The notes beneath the pieces were generated by a model, which saw only the letters and a program-made list of their open reading frames with translations, was not told where the DNA came from and made no database searches. From positions 2,260,927 through 2,324,926 of the forward strand of contig NZ_AP018316.1 of NCBI RefSeq assembly GCF_002368115.1: 64,000 bases of DNA, given 5' to 3'. Positions 53,138-63,359 of the stretch are shown piece by piece; within the stretch, counting starts at the first letter, position 1; the number at the start of each line of letters is the position of its first letter. The DNA is from Dolichospermum compactum NIES-806 (lineage in GTDB: Bacteria > Cyanobacteriota > Cyanobacteriia > Cyanobacteriales > Nostocaceae). The translations under genes and the position numbers were made by a program.

Positions 53138-53941
53138 TTATGTCCAACTAGATAAACGGGGAACTTGCATCAATTCGTGACTGAGTTTTTTGTGAATATG
53201 ACCGTTAGTAGCCAGAATTCTCCCTGAATCAATGTTTATCGGAGTCCCATCATAGGCGGTGACGTTGCCTCCCGCTTCCTGAACCAATATGATCCCAGCT
53301 ACAACATCCCAAGGAGAAATTCCCCTTTCCCAATAACCATCAACTCTGCCACAGGCTACATAAGCTAAATCCAAGGCTGCTGCACCATCACGTCTAACAC
53401 CCTGGGTAAGATGGGTAAGATGACAAAACTCTGCATAGTTGTTGTCAGGAGTTTCCCGGCGGTCATAAGCAAATCCACTAACTAACAAGCTTTTACCTAA
53501 TTCCGATGTTTGGGACACTTGAATAGGGCGACGGTTACGAGTTGCACCTAAGCTGGCAGCAGCCCGAAATAATTCATCACGAAAAGGGTCATAAATTACC
53601 CCTACTTTGGGGACACCGTGAATCAGCAACCCAATGGAGACAGCGAAACAGGGGTATTGATGGGCGTAATTAGTTGTACCATCGAGAGGGTCAATCGCCC
53701 AGAGAAATTCATTGTCTTGATTTCCCAGTTTTCCCGACTCCTCAGCGAGAATAGAATGCTGGGGAAAATGGCGACGCAATACTTGTAAAATTACCTGTTC
53801 AGACGCTTTATCGGCAGCGGTAACTAAATCACCAGGACGGCCTTTTTCGGTGATTACGTTTTCTAATTTACCTAAATAATCTTGTAAAACTACACCTGCG
53901 GCTAAAGCTGCTTCTGTAGCAATATCTAGAAAAATTTGCAT
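53138..53941 (-). CDS. Inositol monophosphatase family protein
   Basis: 267 residues. Metal-binding motif 1 in HSILAEESGKLG (EE) and WAIDPLDGTTNYAH (DPLDGT), followed by GFAYDRRETPDNNYAEF and motif 2 WERGISPWDVVAGIILVQEAGGNVT. The Li+-sensitive family hydrolyses inositol-1-phosphate and related sugar phosphates, sometimes histidinol phosphate. Substrate here is not assigned. The frame starts directly after the heptamer array at 53944. Confidence 0.93.
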   Translation of the reverse strand: MQIFLDIATEAALAAGVVLQDYLGKLENVITEKGRPGDLVTAADKASEQVILQVLRRHFPQHSILAEESGKLGNQDNEFLWAIDPLDGTTNYAHQYPCFAVSIGLLIHGVPKVGVIYDPFRDELFRAAASLGATRNRRPIQVSQTSELGKSLLVSGFAYDRRETPDNNYAEFCHLTHLTQGVRRDGAAALDLAYVACGRVDGYWERGISPWDVVAGIILVQEAGGNVTAYDGTPINIDSGRILATNGHIHKKLSHELMQVPRLSSWT

Positions 53942-53943
53942 AT

Positions 53944-54006
53944 TTGTCAGTTGTCAGTTGTCAGTTGTCAGTGGTCAGTGGTCAGTGGTCAGTGGTCAGT
54001 GGTCAG
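53944..54006. repeat. Heptameric tandem repeat, nine units
   Basis: Four TTGTCAG units followed by five TGGTCAG units, then TTGTCG. STRR of the kind seen at 4131-4178 (complementary motif TGACAAC), implying the same repeat class in opposite orientation. Confidence 0.9.
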
Positions 54007-54076
54007 TTGTCGTTCTTCAACAGATGATATAAGTAAGGAGTTAATTTGATTTTGTCCGACTACTTATTACCTACAT

Positions 54077-54682
54077 TTAACGAGAGAGGCGGCGAAATTC
54101 TCCAGGAGTCACGCGCATGGGTTCATCGGGATTCCAGATGCCTTTTCCCATGATTTTCGCCCATTGTTGAGCGTGTTCTAGTCGTTGGTCGTATTTGTGA
54201 TTAGGCGATCGCGCTACAAATAAAGCATATCCTTGTTTGACAACTTCTTCATTTAACAACAGTTTATCTTTCCATACATAAGCCAAGGTTCGGTTAAATT
54301 TATCCTTGGCTTCTAAGTCAAATTCCATATTCACAGCTTGATTTGCACCCCCAATCAAACTTTCAACAAATTGTTTAGCATCCTCACCCCAAGGCATTTG
54401 GCGGATATCAGGTGCATCTAAACCAATTAATCGCACCTGGGAAATTAAATTCGGTTGTGACTCCATTCCCAATACTTCCAAACTTTGTCCACTCACAACC
54501 CGTGCTACCTTGACACTAGCGGGAGTTATTGAAGAGTTGTTTTGGCTTTGACAACTCACCAAAAGTAAAAAACTAGCTAATATAATTATTTTCGGCACAA
54601 AAACGCGAAGATGGACTACGACAGCAGCCATCCTCACTATCAAATTCATTAACCTAAACACACAAAAAATCTTAGTCCTCAT
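54077..54682 (-). CDS. Thermonuclease (SNase) family lipoprotein
   Basis: 201 residues if begun at ATG 54682, which overlaps the ferredoxin stop; ATGs at 54649 and 54631 are also in frame and give a better signal peptide. VPKIIILASFLLLVSC is a lipobox ending in Cys, so the protein is probably anchored outside the inner membrane. SNase domain: VRLIGLDAPDIRQMPWGEDAKQF (Arg, Asp, Glu of the active site), DKFNRTLAYVWKDKLLLNEE (second Arg) and GIWNPDEPMRV. Extracytoplasmic DNA/RNA degradation is likely. Confidence 0.88.
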   Translation of the reverse strand: MRTKIFCVFRLMNLIVRMAAVVVHLRVFVPKIIILASFLLLVSCQSQNNSSITPASVKVARVVSGQSLEVLGMESQPNLISQVRLIGLDAPDIRQMPWGEDAKQFVESLIGGANQAVNMEFDLEAKDKFNRTLAYVWKDKLLLNEEVVKQGYALFVARSPNHKYDQRLEHAQQWAKIMGKGIWNPDEPMRVTPGEFRRLSR

Positions 54683-55040
54683 CTAAGGGTAAACCCACTT
54701 TAACTTTGCCCTTACCAAAAAAACGCCCAAATTGAAGTTCATAAACTTCATCTTCATCTTGTGTTTCCACTTCCAAATCAGAACGAGCATAACTTACACA
54801 TAATAAAGCGTAACCTTGACGACGTAAATCTGGAGACAGCCCAATGGCTTCCGGTTGGTGAATTTCTCCTGATATAACTCTGACAGCACAGGTTGTACAA
54901 GCGCCATTCCGACAAGAAAAGGGAAGTTCCGTCCCGTTCTGTTCAGCGGTGTGTAAAATATAACGGTCTTCAGGAACTTCGAGAGTATGTGATGTCCCAG
55001 CTTGGCGATTGTAAACTTTAATTTTGTGGGTTTGAACCAT
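54672..55040 (-). CDS. Plant-type [2Fe-2S] ferredoxin
   Basis: 122 residues. Iron ligands CRNGACTTCAVRVISG (C-x4-C-x2-C) and the fourth Cys in YALLCVSYARSD match plant-type ferredoxins. The N-terminus VQTHKIKVYNRQAGTSHTLEVPEDRYILHTAE replaces the usual petF start and there is a C-terminal extension of ~25 residues (EDEVYELQFGRFFGKGKVKVGLP), features of the FdC1/FdC2-like cyanobacterial branch rather than the main photosynthetic PetF. Electron carrier in the cytosol; partner not known. Confidence 0.9.
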   Translation of the reverse strand: MVQTHKIKVYNRQAGTSHTLEVPEDRYILHTAEQNGTELPFSCRNGACTTCAVRVISGEIHQPEAIGLSPDLRRQGYALLCVSYARSDLEVETQDEDEVYELQFGRFFGKGKVKVGLPLDED

Positions 55041-55223
55041 CTTGATTTTTAGATTTGCGGATTTGGAGTTTCACCCCTAATTATAAGAAGATTGGTGGAA
55101 AACTCCGCACTTTCAGGTCAGGAAGTGGTGATAGCACAGTCTAGCCCTAGCCATTAAAAATCTCTTTTCTAAAAAGGTTGCATTTTTTTAAATTCTATTG
55201 TACTATGGCAAAGCGAGACACCT

Positions 55224-55310
55224 GGAGAGATGGCCGAGTGGTTGAAGGCGCAGACCTGGAAAGTCTGTTATGCAGAAATGTATACGAGGGTTCGAATCCC
55301 TCTCTCTCCA
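55224..55310 (+). tRNA. tRNA-Ser (GGA)
   Basis: 87 nt, acceptor GGAGAGA/TCTCTCC, D-arm GCCGAGTGG, anticodon loop CTGGAAA (GGA), long variable arm (ATGCAGAAATGTATACG) typical of tRNA-Ser, T-loop TTCGAAT. CCA not encoded (CCATT follows by chance from the acceptor). Confidence 0.96.
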
Positions 55311-55611
55311 TTCCCCAATAATAATTAAGTTTGATTTAACAATCCTTGCTTTTGGGCGCACAGAGTAGATTTTACCAACAAAACTCAAAGACAAGTTCTG
55401 GATATAAACAGTGAATTTCGCCTAAAGGCGTACATATTGTGTAAAGTATATGCAGGTAAACGGCAAAATATCATATTCACCTGGAATAAATTAGCTAAAA
55501 TCTACCTTATAGGTATTAATTCAACCAAGGCAGGATTAAGAAATTAGTTAGAATTTAGCTATTGTCAATTTACCTACAACAACATCCCCACTTTAATATA
55601 TAGAGGTATCA
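55311..55611. other. Intergenic between tRNA-Ser and NYN gene
   Basis: No gene is supported. Includes a GAATTTCGCCTAAAGGCG repeat-like sequence. AT-rich downstream part probably holds the NYN gene promoter. Confidence 0.4.
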
Positions 55612-56322
55612 ATGCAGTTTGACAATTTTAGCAAAAAAACAAACGAATATAAAGAACTTAAAGAAAAACCTCATTGGCAAAGTCCCGCAACCAAAGACAA
55701 TATTAAGCCTAAAGAACCTAATCCAGCGAATAATACTGGCTTTACTGAGGATGACAATCGTGGTCGGGTAGCAATTTTTATTGATGGGTTAAATCTATTT
55801 CATGCTGCATTACAACTGGGAATTGAAATTGATTACGTCAAATTGCTTTGTCGTTTAACGAAAACTTCTCGATTACTACGTGCCTTCTTTTACACAGGAA
55901 TGGACAGTGGCAATGAAAAACAACAGGGATTTCTCTTATGGATGCGTCGTAACGGCTATCGTGTAGTTACTAAAGATATGAGTGTAGTTGTAGATAATTA
56001 CAAAAAACCAAATCTGAATGTCGAAATTGCGGTTGATATGATTACTTTAGCACCATATTATGATACCGCTGTCTTAGTTAGTGGAGATGGAGATCTATCC
56101 TATGCTGTTCATGCAGTTAGTAATGTAGGTGCTAGAGTAGAAGTAATTGGTTTGCAAACAACTACTAGCGACAGTGAAGCGCGGTCTAGAAATCATCTTA
56201 TTGATGTAGCTGATGAATTTATAGATTTTGACAGTATTAAACAACACATTCAAAAAGATGCTACTATCGGTTATAGTTATCGGACTTCTGCAAATTACCA
56301 TCTTCAAATTCCCAATATATAA
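55612..56322 (+). CDS. NYN domain (LabA/DUF88) protein
   Basis: 236 residues. After a polar N-terminal ~45 residues, the NYN/PIN-like nuclease domain: RVAIFIDGLNLFHAALQLG (first catalytic Asp), RLTKTSRLLRAFFYTGMD, VEIAVDMITLAPYYDTAVLVSGDGDLSYAVHAV (clustered Asp/Gly residues) and VGARVEVIGLQTT. This branch includes cyanobacterial LabA and LabA-like proteins that affect circadian and transcription output; RNase activity is expected of the fold. No partner gene is adjacent. Confidence 0.9.
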   Translation: MQFDNFSKKTNEYKELKEKPHWQSPATKDNIKPKEPNPANNTGFTEDDNRGRVAIFIDGLNLFHAALQLGIEIDYVKLLCRLTKTSRLLRAFFYTGMDSGNEKQQGFLLWMRRNGYRVVTKDMSVVVDNYKKPNLNVEIAVDMITLAPYYDTAVLVSGDGDLSYAVHAVSNVGARVEVIGLQTTTSDSEARSRNHLIDVADEFIDFDSIKQHIQKDATIGYSYRTSANYHLQIPNI

Positions 56323-56866
56323 ATTTTTCTCACTTTTATGCTGTCTATAGTAATCACTAAGGTGCTGAGGACATGAGCAGAAGTAATTAGTCGTTGTTTA
56401 ATAAACATCAACACTTTATAAATCAATGGTTTTCGGAATATTCAATGTTGACACCATCAAAAATTAAGCGCTTTTTGCAGTTCTACATGATTCTTCCTTG
56501 TTTCTCCTGACTCCCAACATACTATGCCAACTTCAAATTATTTTAAATTTGAGAGTATTAAATGCTGCATTCTATTTGGCACTTTTTCCATATCTATGCT
56601 ATACCAGTGTGGAAATAGCTAATTAATATTAATAAATATACAGCATATTACAGATTAATGAGGTACAGGATCTAAATTCAAAGCCAGACAGTAAGCCGAT
56701 TTTACTCCTGACTCAGTGACTCCTGAATTATGCTGTAGTTACCATACTTCAAAATTCAGCTTTGAATCAAGTATGATTGCTTGTTAATTTATTTTTAGCA
56801 TTCACTTAAAATGTATCTGAAATAGATATTTTTTTGATAAATTATATCATTGAAGGAGTAGGTGTA
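56323..56866. other. Intergenic, nothing recognised
   Basis: AT-rich, no open frame with support. Contains TCTCCTGACTCCCAACATACT-like repeat fragments near 56503. The GGAG at 56854 is the ribosome site of the next gene. Confidence 0.4.
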
Positions 56867-57190
56867 GTGAATCAAATCCAGTCAACTTTAGTTATTAGCT
56901 ATGTCTTAATGACTAGCTATTTTCTTACCAATTGGTTAATCTTTTCTCTCCGTAACCCTACATCTTCTCCAGAGGATAAATTTCTATCTTTTGTCATGGT
57001 CATTATTACCACTATTTTATGGCCTGTAGTTATTGTTATCTCTTGTTTAGAAATATTAAAAAAAGGCAAGTTAGAATTTACTACGGTAGTTCCTGTACTT
57101 TTTGCAATATTTGCATTTAGTATTTCCTACTATTTGAGTTCTTTACATGAACATTGGTTGTGTTATTACGATCTATTTTGCCATATTTAA
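56867..57190 (+). CDS. Small hypothetical membrane protein
   Basis: About 107 residues from GTG 56867, chosen because GAAGGAG lies 9 bases before; the frame also extends to a TTG at 56834. Three hydrophobic segments: LVISYVLMTSYFLTNWLIFSL, FVMVIITTILWPVVIVISCLEIL and VVPVLFAIFAFSISYYLSSL, separated by short polar loops. Family not recognised. The ending HEHWLCYYDLFCHI is rich in His and Cys. Confidence 0.45.
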   Translation: MNQIQSTLVISYVLMTSYFLTNWLIFSLRNPTSSPEDKFLSFVMVIITTILWPVVIVISCLEILKKGKLEFTTVVPVLFAIFAFSISYYLSSLHEHWLCYYDLFCHI

Positions 57191-57488
57191 ATTCCCATCA
57201 GCAGGTTTAAATTTGGCAATTTTTTCAACAAACCCTAAATATGCAATTTAACCTAAATTTGTACTTATATTAACTCAATCTTTACTCATAGGGGATGTCT
57301 TAGTTAGAAGATTGTGATGATCACAGAACTTAGGCAACTGACACATTTGTAAGGTGCATCAGATAGCAAGAATCTTGCAAATAAACTGATTGTTGATATC
57401 TGATACACCCTACAATAGATTTTTGGGGTGACACTTGCGTAGGTTCTAGATCAAATAAACAACACACAGTATATCTATTGCCTTATAG

Positions 57489-58010
57489 ATGTATACAGGA
57501 TTCCAAATGCTTGAAGCTATCGCTGTTGCTTGGCTATTATTGATTCTTGGCGATTTTCTTTCTACCTTTTTCTATCACGTCCCTGAACACGTTTTTGGTA
57601 GCCTTCATTTGACAACTCACCACTCCTGGAAAAAGAGTTTTCGTCACTATGCAATTCTCACATTTAATCCTCAGGTGCTTTTAGATGGTATTTTGGGTGC
57701 ATTACCTTATCTACTGATAGCAGTTTGGTTATGGAGTTTATCTCCTATTGGCGTAATTTGCGGTTTATTGTTTGGTCAGTTTCATGTATGGTGGAGACAC
57801 GTGATGGCTCTGGGGTGGCAAACATCTAAACCCGTAACTGTTTTGTGTAAATTTCTCTTTATTACTACGCCAGAACAGCACTGGTTACACCATCAAAAAA
57901 CTAACTTTGGTTTTGGCGATATTTTCACGTTTTTTGACCAACCTGCGAAAATTTGGATGCGTTGGTTACGGCTACAAAGAATCCACTGGCGGTTACAAGT
58001 TAAAAGCTGA
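57489..58010 (+). CDS. Sterol desaturase/fatty acid hydroxylase-like membrane protein
   Basis: 173 residues with several membrane helices. Histidine clusters are arranged as in the FA_hydroxylase family: YHVPEHVFGSLHLTTHHSW (HxxxH and HxxHH-like), GQFHVWWRHVMA (HxxxxH) and EQHWLHHQK (HxxHH). Such clusters bind a di-iron centre that hydroxylates or desaturates lipids at the membrane. Shorter than typical family members, which have ~250 residues, but all clusters are present. Substrate could be a carotenoid or lipid; not decidable. Confidence 0.75.
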   Translation: MYTGFQMLEAIAVAWLLLILGDFLSTFFYHVPEHVFGSLHLTTHHSWKKSFRHYAILTFNPQVLLDGILGALPYLLIAVWLWSLSPIGVICGLLFGQFHVWWRHVMALGWQTSKPVTVLCKFLFITTPEQHWLHHQKTNFGFGDIFTFFDQPAKIWMRWLRLQRIHWRLQVKS

Positions 58011-58169
58011 CTAGAGTGAGAATATTTTTCAGAAAATATTTCTCCAGATACTATGCATTAACTCTAGAAAATTGATTCATTAATACTATGGGCAACCCCG
58101 CTGTGTTTGCCCTCATGGTGTTTTTAGCACCAATATTAGCGGATGGGAGTATCAATAAGCAACAAAATA

Positions 58170-58244
58170 GGGCGAACGACGGGATTCGAACCCGCGCGTG
58201 GTGGTACCACAAACCACTGCCTTAACCACTTGGCTACGCTCGCC
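58170..58244 (-). tRNA. tRNA-His (GUG)
   Basis: Minus strand, acceptor GGCGAGC / GTTCGCC, D-arm AGCCAAGTGGTTAAGGC, anticodon loop TTTGTGGT with GTG, T-loop TTCGAAT, discriminator C73. CCA not encoded; the extra G-1 of His tRNAs is not encoded either and would be added later. Confidence 0.95.
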
Positions 58245-58367
58245 ATTCAATTTACTTCTGTAAGTTTAGCATGACCTGATAAAAATGATCAAGTTTTTTT
58301 GCCAGAAATTAGATAATTTTTTTGGTAGTCTTTAAAAGATTAACCACTACACTAGGTCAGGCTAGAA

Positions 58368-58748
58368 ATGAAACCTTTAACTATGATTATATGCGTAGGA
58401 GCAGTGGGCGTTACTGTTCTAGGGGCAATTATGGCGAAAACTAACCCTAATCAGGAGGAATACGAAAGGTATGCAGTCCAAAAGCTGACAACATATTTGG
58501 AAACTGATGTATGTAAAAAAACACCAAGTTTTTTGGAAAAGTTAATTAAAGTTAATTGTGAACAGCTGCTTAATTCCGCTACGCCACATATTAAGGAACT
58601 GATTACTACTACTACTAACCGACAAGACTATATGATCTTTAGTATTTACCGGACTCAAATCAAACTGGATTCTTGGATACCAGGGTACAAGTTTGAAACG
58701 GTAGGGGCATTAAATCAATTTTATACTTATAATGCTGAGGAAAAATAA
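58368..58748 (+). CDS. DUF4359 domain protein
   Basis: 126 residues. N-terminal hydrophobic segment MIICVGAVGVTVLGAIMAKTNPNQEEYERYA acts as a signal anchor; the NPNQxxYxxYA block followed by two Cys (TDVCKKT and VNCEQLL), then RQDYMIFSIYRTQIK and PGYKFETVGALNQFYTY, is the DUF4359 pattern. Likely exported, with a disulfide. Function unknown. A separate small gene between tRNA-His and rsmA. Confidence 0.85.
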   Translation: MKPLTMIICVGAVGVTVLGAIMAKTNPNQEEYERYAVQKLTTYLETDVCKKTPSFLEKLIKVNCEQLLNSATPHIKELITTTTNRQDYMIFSIYRTQIKLDSWIPGYKFETVGALNQFYTYNAEEK

Positions 58749-58887
58749 ATCGGCGGAGGTCAAATGAAGACTTAATATACAAGTAGTTCTGAAAAATAAC
58801 TACTATGTGATGAGTTTTTGTACTAACTGTTTGTATCCGCAAAATAGAGTTACTTATTTATCTAGTCTAATTTTTAATGGCAACAAA

Positions 58888-59751
<864 letters not shown>

Positions 59752-59768
59752 AGAATGAAATTTCTCCC

Positions 59769-59823
59769 CTATTGCCTATTCCCTATTCCCTGTTCCCTAT
59801 TCCCTGTTCCCTATTCCCTGTTC
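59769..59823. repeat. CCCTATT/CCCTGTT heptameric tandem repeat
   Basis: About seven units of CCTATTC or CCTGTTC between rsmA and ispE. STRR class. Confidence 0.85.
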
Positions 59824-59840
59824 TCTGCTAAATAAACGTT

Positions 59841-60788
59841 ATGCGTTCTTACAGTTTAATTGCACCTGCTAAAATCAATTTGTATTTGGAAATTATCGGC
59901 AGTCGTCCTGACGGATATCATGAATTAGCAATGATACTCCAAAGTATAGATTTATCCGATCAAATTGATATCCATGCGTCTAGCACTGAAAATATTCGCG
60001 TTTATTGTGATCATCCCCAAGTACCTATAGATCAAAGTAATTTAGTTTATAAAGCGGCGGCATTAATGGCTAGGGAATTTCCCAAAGCTTTTAGTAATTT
60101 TGGTGGTGTGGATATTACTATCAAAAAACATATTCCTGTGGCTGCTGGTTTAGCGGGAGGTTCTAGTAATGCCGCAGCGGTGTTAGTAGGAATGGATTTA
60201 CTTTGGAATTTGGGATTAACTCAATCAGAATTAGAAGAATTAGGGGCTAGTCTTGGTTCAGATGTGCCATTTTGTATTGGTGGGGGAACGGCAATTGCTA
60301 CGGGTAGGGGTGAACAACTTTCTCCTTTGCAAAGTTTGGATAATTTACATATAGTGTTGGCTAAATATCGCAGTTTGGAAGTTTCTACACCTTGGGCATA
60401 TAAAACCTATCGGCAACAATTTGGGGTTAATTATATTCAAGATTCGGAAGGTTTGGCGGCTCGTGCTAGTGCTTTTCATTCAGAAGATATGGTGAAAGCT
60501 ATCTTGAATAAGAATACAGAAAACATTGCCCAAAAACTACATAATGATTTGGAGAAAGTTGTTTTACCAGCTTATCCTCAAGTATGGCAACTACGGGAAT
60601 TATTCGCTAGTCAACCTGGGGTTTTAGGGACAATGATGTCGGGTTCTGGTCCTTCTGTGTTTGCTATTGTTGAATCTCAAAATCAAGGGCAAATAGTTAA
60701 GGAACGGATACGTGAGGCGATTCCTGATGAGGATTTGGAATTGTTTGTCACCCATACCATTAAACATGGAATTAAAATCGCTCAATAA
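59841..60788 (+). CDS. ispE: 4-diphosphocytidyl-2-C-methyl-D-erythritol kinase
   Basis: 315 residues. GHMP kinase blocks: APAKINLYLEIIGSRPDGYHEL, catalytic-loop PVAAGLAGGSSNAAAVLVGMD, SDVPFCIGGGTAIATGRGE and C-terminal GTMMSGSGPSVFAIVES. Phosphorylates CDP-ME in the MEP isoprenoid pathway, which feeds chlorophyll, carotenoid and quinone synthesis. Follows rsmA after an STRR, as commonly found (rsmA-ispE order). A DUF3082 gene starts 24 bases downstream. Confidence 0.97.
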   Translation: MRSYSLIAPAKINLYLEIIGSRPDGYHELAMILQSIDLSDQIDIHASSTENIRVYCDHPQVPIDQSNLVYKAAALMAREFPKAFSNFGGVDITIKKHIPVAAGLAGGSSNAAAVLVGMDLLWNLGLTQSELEELGASLGSDVPFCIGGGTAIATGRGEQLSPLQSLDNLHIVLAKYRSLEVSTPWAYKTYRQQFGVNYIQDSEGLAARASAFHSEDMVKAILNKNTENIAQKLHNDLEKVVLPAYPQVWQLRELFASQPGVLGTMMSGSGPSVFAIVESQNQGQIVKERIREAIPDEDLELFVTHTIKHGIKIAQ

Positions 60789-60812
60789 AATTGCCTAATT
60801 TATTATTTTACT

Positions 60813-61136
60813 ATGAATCAACCGCCAAAAACGCCATCAGTAGATGGTTCTAATCAAGTCCAAGCAACTCCTTTACGCTGTATAACTGGGTCTGTGATAT
60901 CGGGAGGATTTGCATTTGCTACTTATTCTTTAATGATAGCGATCGCCACTACTTTTGCCAATAAACCCACCCATTCTGATAACCAAACCGTGATCAATAT
61001 TGCTTCTGCTGTGCGGACTCTAGTTGTAGGTATAGTAGCCTTAGGAGCGGGAATTTTTGGGTTAGTGGCATTAGGTTTATTTGCCTTATCAATCCAAATT
61101 TTTATCCAGCAATTAAGCAATCCTAAAAGTAGTTAG
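60813..61136 (+). CDS. DUF3082 domain membrane protein
   Basis: 107 residues. Two hydrophobic segments (CITGSVISGGFAFATYSLMIAIATTFANKP and VRTLVVGIVALGAGIFGLVALGLFALSIQ). The pattern TPLRCITGSVISGGFAFATYSL is typical of DUF3082, a cyanobacterial/plastid family. Co-directional with ispE, 24 bases away, so it is likely in the same operon. Function unknown. Confidence 0.85.
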   Translation: MNQPPKTPSVDGSNQVQATPLRCITGSVISGGFAFATYSLMIAIATTFANKPTHSDNQTVINIASAVRTLVVGIVALGAGIFGLVALGLFALSIQIFIQQLSNPKSS

Positions 61137-61200
61137 TTTTATCTAATAGGGAATAAGGGGTAATTTTTCTGACTTTTGATTTACGCCCCTACATTCTGAT

Positions 61201-62073
61201 TTAATTCCTCCCTACAGCTACATATTTGACTAATTGTGAGTGATTTTTGATTAATTGCAATTTGGTACTTGTGGAATTTTCAGTTAACTGATGTTTTTTT
61301 CGCCAATCTCTAGGAGATAAACCATGATATTGGCGAAACTGTCGGGAGAAATGACAAGAACTTTGATAACCAAGATTGATAGAAATTTCCTCAATTGTCT
61401 GATGAGTATTTTCCAATAAAGGCAAGGCTGCTACCATTCTCCGTTTCACAATCCAAACATTTATTGGCTTTCCTGTCTGTTTAGCAACTTGGTTAGTTAA
61501 ATAGGCAGAAGAATAACCCACAGCTTCAGCGACTTTAGATGAAGTAATTCCTTTTTGATAATTAGCTTCAATATAATCAAAAACCTTTTTTAGATGGGGA
61601 ATATCCGGAAAAATTGACTGAGAATTTACTGATGTATCGGGTGATTCGGCTAATGTGACTTGAGGAGAATTAGTAGTATACCAGTATCTAAAAAGAGCTT
61701 GTTTTTGTAATCTAATCGCAACGGCTCGCAATAACTCATCCGTCGTTGCTGGTTTGGTTAAATAATCGTCTGCTCCCAATTCCATTGATTTTCGCAAAGA
61801 TGCCTTGGTATTAATATCAGTCAAAAAAATAAAAGGAGTAATTGCTGTCAATGAATCTTCCCGTAGATTACTTAATACGGTATAACCATCCATGTCTGGC
61901 ATTACTAGATCACAAATTACCAAATCAGGTAAATGTTTCTTGATTAATTGCAGTCCAACAATACTATTTTCTGCACCTATAGCATTATATCCTTGAGAGT
62001 GAAGACAATCTAAAACAAAATTGCGGTTGACAATATCATTATCAATGACGATAATTCTTTCTGTTTCGTACAT
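61201..62073 (-). CDS. Response regulator with AraC-type HTH output
   Basis: About 290 residues from ATG 62073; GTG 62088 is an alternative. Receiver domain ~1-120: IIVIDNDIVNRNFVLDCL, phospho-acceptor in LVICDLVMPDMDGYTVL, conserved Lys in DDYLTKPATTDELL. Then a linker and a C-terminal AraC/XylS helix-turn-helix pair: KGITSSKVAEAVGYSSAYLTNQVAKQTGKPINVWIVKRRM and TIEEISINLGYQSSCHFSRQFRQYHGLSPRDWRKKH. A DNA-binding two-component regulator with no adjacent histidine kinase. Targets unknown. Confidence 0.92.
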   Translation of the reverse strand: MYETERIIVIDNDIVNRNFVLDCLHSQGYNAIGAENSIVGLQLIKKHLPDLVICDLVMPDMDGYTVLSNLREDSLTAITPFIFLTDINTKASLRKSMELGADDYLTKPATTDELLRAVAIRLQKQALFRYWYTTNSPQVTLAESPDTSVNSQSIFPDIPHLKKVFDYIEANYQKGITSSKVAEAVGYSSAYLTNQVAKQTGKPINVWIVKRRMVAALPLLENTHQTIEEISINLGYQSSCHFSRQFRQYHGLSPRDWRKKHQLTENSTSTKLQLIKNHSQLVKYVAVGRN

Positions 62074-62996
62074 AATTATTCCAATCACTAGATTTTGGTA
62101 TTTTTAGCCATTACTAAACTTTGTCCTGATTTACGGACAAATCTAGATATAAACTGAGCAATAGGAAACACAAAATTCGAGTAAAGAGTTAATGAAATCT
62201 TGATATTTTCTATTATCTCAATTAGTAGTTGATCTTTAGCAGATTCATATTTAAGCTTGAATATATCTGATTTTATCAATAAAAAGTAAATACTTTCAAC
62301 TTAGTTGCATGAAAAAAGTAATGGTTGTTTTTATTACTTTTCACTTGATTCACCCTGAAAATTGAGCCTACTAACATAAAATTGCTATATTGTCAATTAA
62401 TATCTGTATAAACTTTGGGATGGTGAGATTTGATAAATAGGTAAATTGTGAGTTATTTACCTGATTTCACGAAATTTAGTCTCTTTTGCATTCAACTATG
62501 AAAGAAGATACAAAGTCATCTGTCGCCAGGAATATCTTTTTGCCTTAAATTGGCTGCGAATAATTTAACATCCTCCCCAGGATAGATAAATGATTGATTA
62601 AACTTATATATAACTATCAGAAAGAATATCTGAACAGCAAAATTAGGAAATCTGGAATAGATACAAGTTAAGAAAGAACATGAAAGGAGTGATAATTTTC
62701 CTGACAATCAGTTACCAATTACTAAACTGAACGAAACGATTTTTAACTTGATTACACAAAAAAATTAATCTAAAAAACAAAAAAATACTATATAATTATG
62801 GCTGATAAATTTACACTTAAAAATCTAATATTCTGAACAGTTAATTAAGGGTAAAAAAATAAGAGCGAAAAAATTATCAAGTTAATCAAAGAATAATTCA
62901 TGTATTGAAAGGGTAACTTTGGGTAGTCTTAAAAAAGAGGCATGAAAAAATCTCAAAACCATTAGATAATTCTGATTTTCAACAGGAGTGCATATT
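62074..62996. other. Long AT-rich upstream region of hetP
   Basis: No convincing gene in ~920 bases. Two 63-codon minus-strand frames are seen (62088-62279 and 62516-62707); the second contains YPGEDVKLFAANLRQK, which looks coding-like and could be a gene remnant. The stretch just before 62988 carries the hetP ribosome site AGGAG. A long leader is typical of heterocyst genes, but no perfect NtcA site (GTA-N8-TAC) was found. Confidence 0.5.
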
Positions 62997-63218
62997 ATGA
63001 GTCAAAATTTTAGCGATTATCATTCGTCGGTTAACAAAAAAATCAAGACTGAACAAATAGAACAAATAATCAAAGCAATTATTGCGGGTAAATATTCTTG
63101 GGCTTGTGTTCTAGTTTTACAATTTGCTGGTTATAATCCTATGGACTATATACCCTATCGTACTTATATCAGATTACTTAAAACTAACTGCTTACTGGGT
63201 AATTCTCAGCAAAATTAA
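62997..63218 (+). CDS. hetP: HetP-family heterocyst commitment protein
   Basis: 73 residues from ATG 62997, supported by AGGAG 9 bases upstream. The core IEQIIKAIIAGKYSWACVLV and LQFAGYNPMDYIPYRTYIRLLK match the HetP family (HetP and its three paralogues in Anabaena PCC 7120), which act with HetR to commit cells to heterocyst fate. Which paralogue cannot be told: hetP itself normally lies near hetC, not seen here, so this may be one of the Asl1930/Alr2902/Alr3234-type homologues. Small, soluble, cysteine in the core helix. Confidence 0.85.
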   Translation: MSQNFSDYHSSVNKKIKTEQIEQIIKAIIAGKYSWACVLVLQFAGYNPMDYIPYRTYIRLLKTNCLLGNSQQN

Positions 63219-63359
63219 CTACCTGTGAGAAAAGTTGACAGATTTGATGGAAAATTAAAGTAGTCGCGTTTTTGAATCTGAATTTGTGGAAATTTTTTCT
63301 GAAAAATAAAAAGGTAAGGTGAAGATTCATCAAAAAAATATGATTATTATGCAGAATTT

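Noticed and set aside
62088..62279. 63-codon minus-strand frame next to the response regulator
   Set aside because: No recognisable features and abuts the regulator start; likely non-coding.
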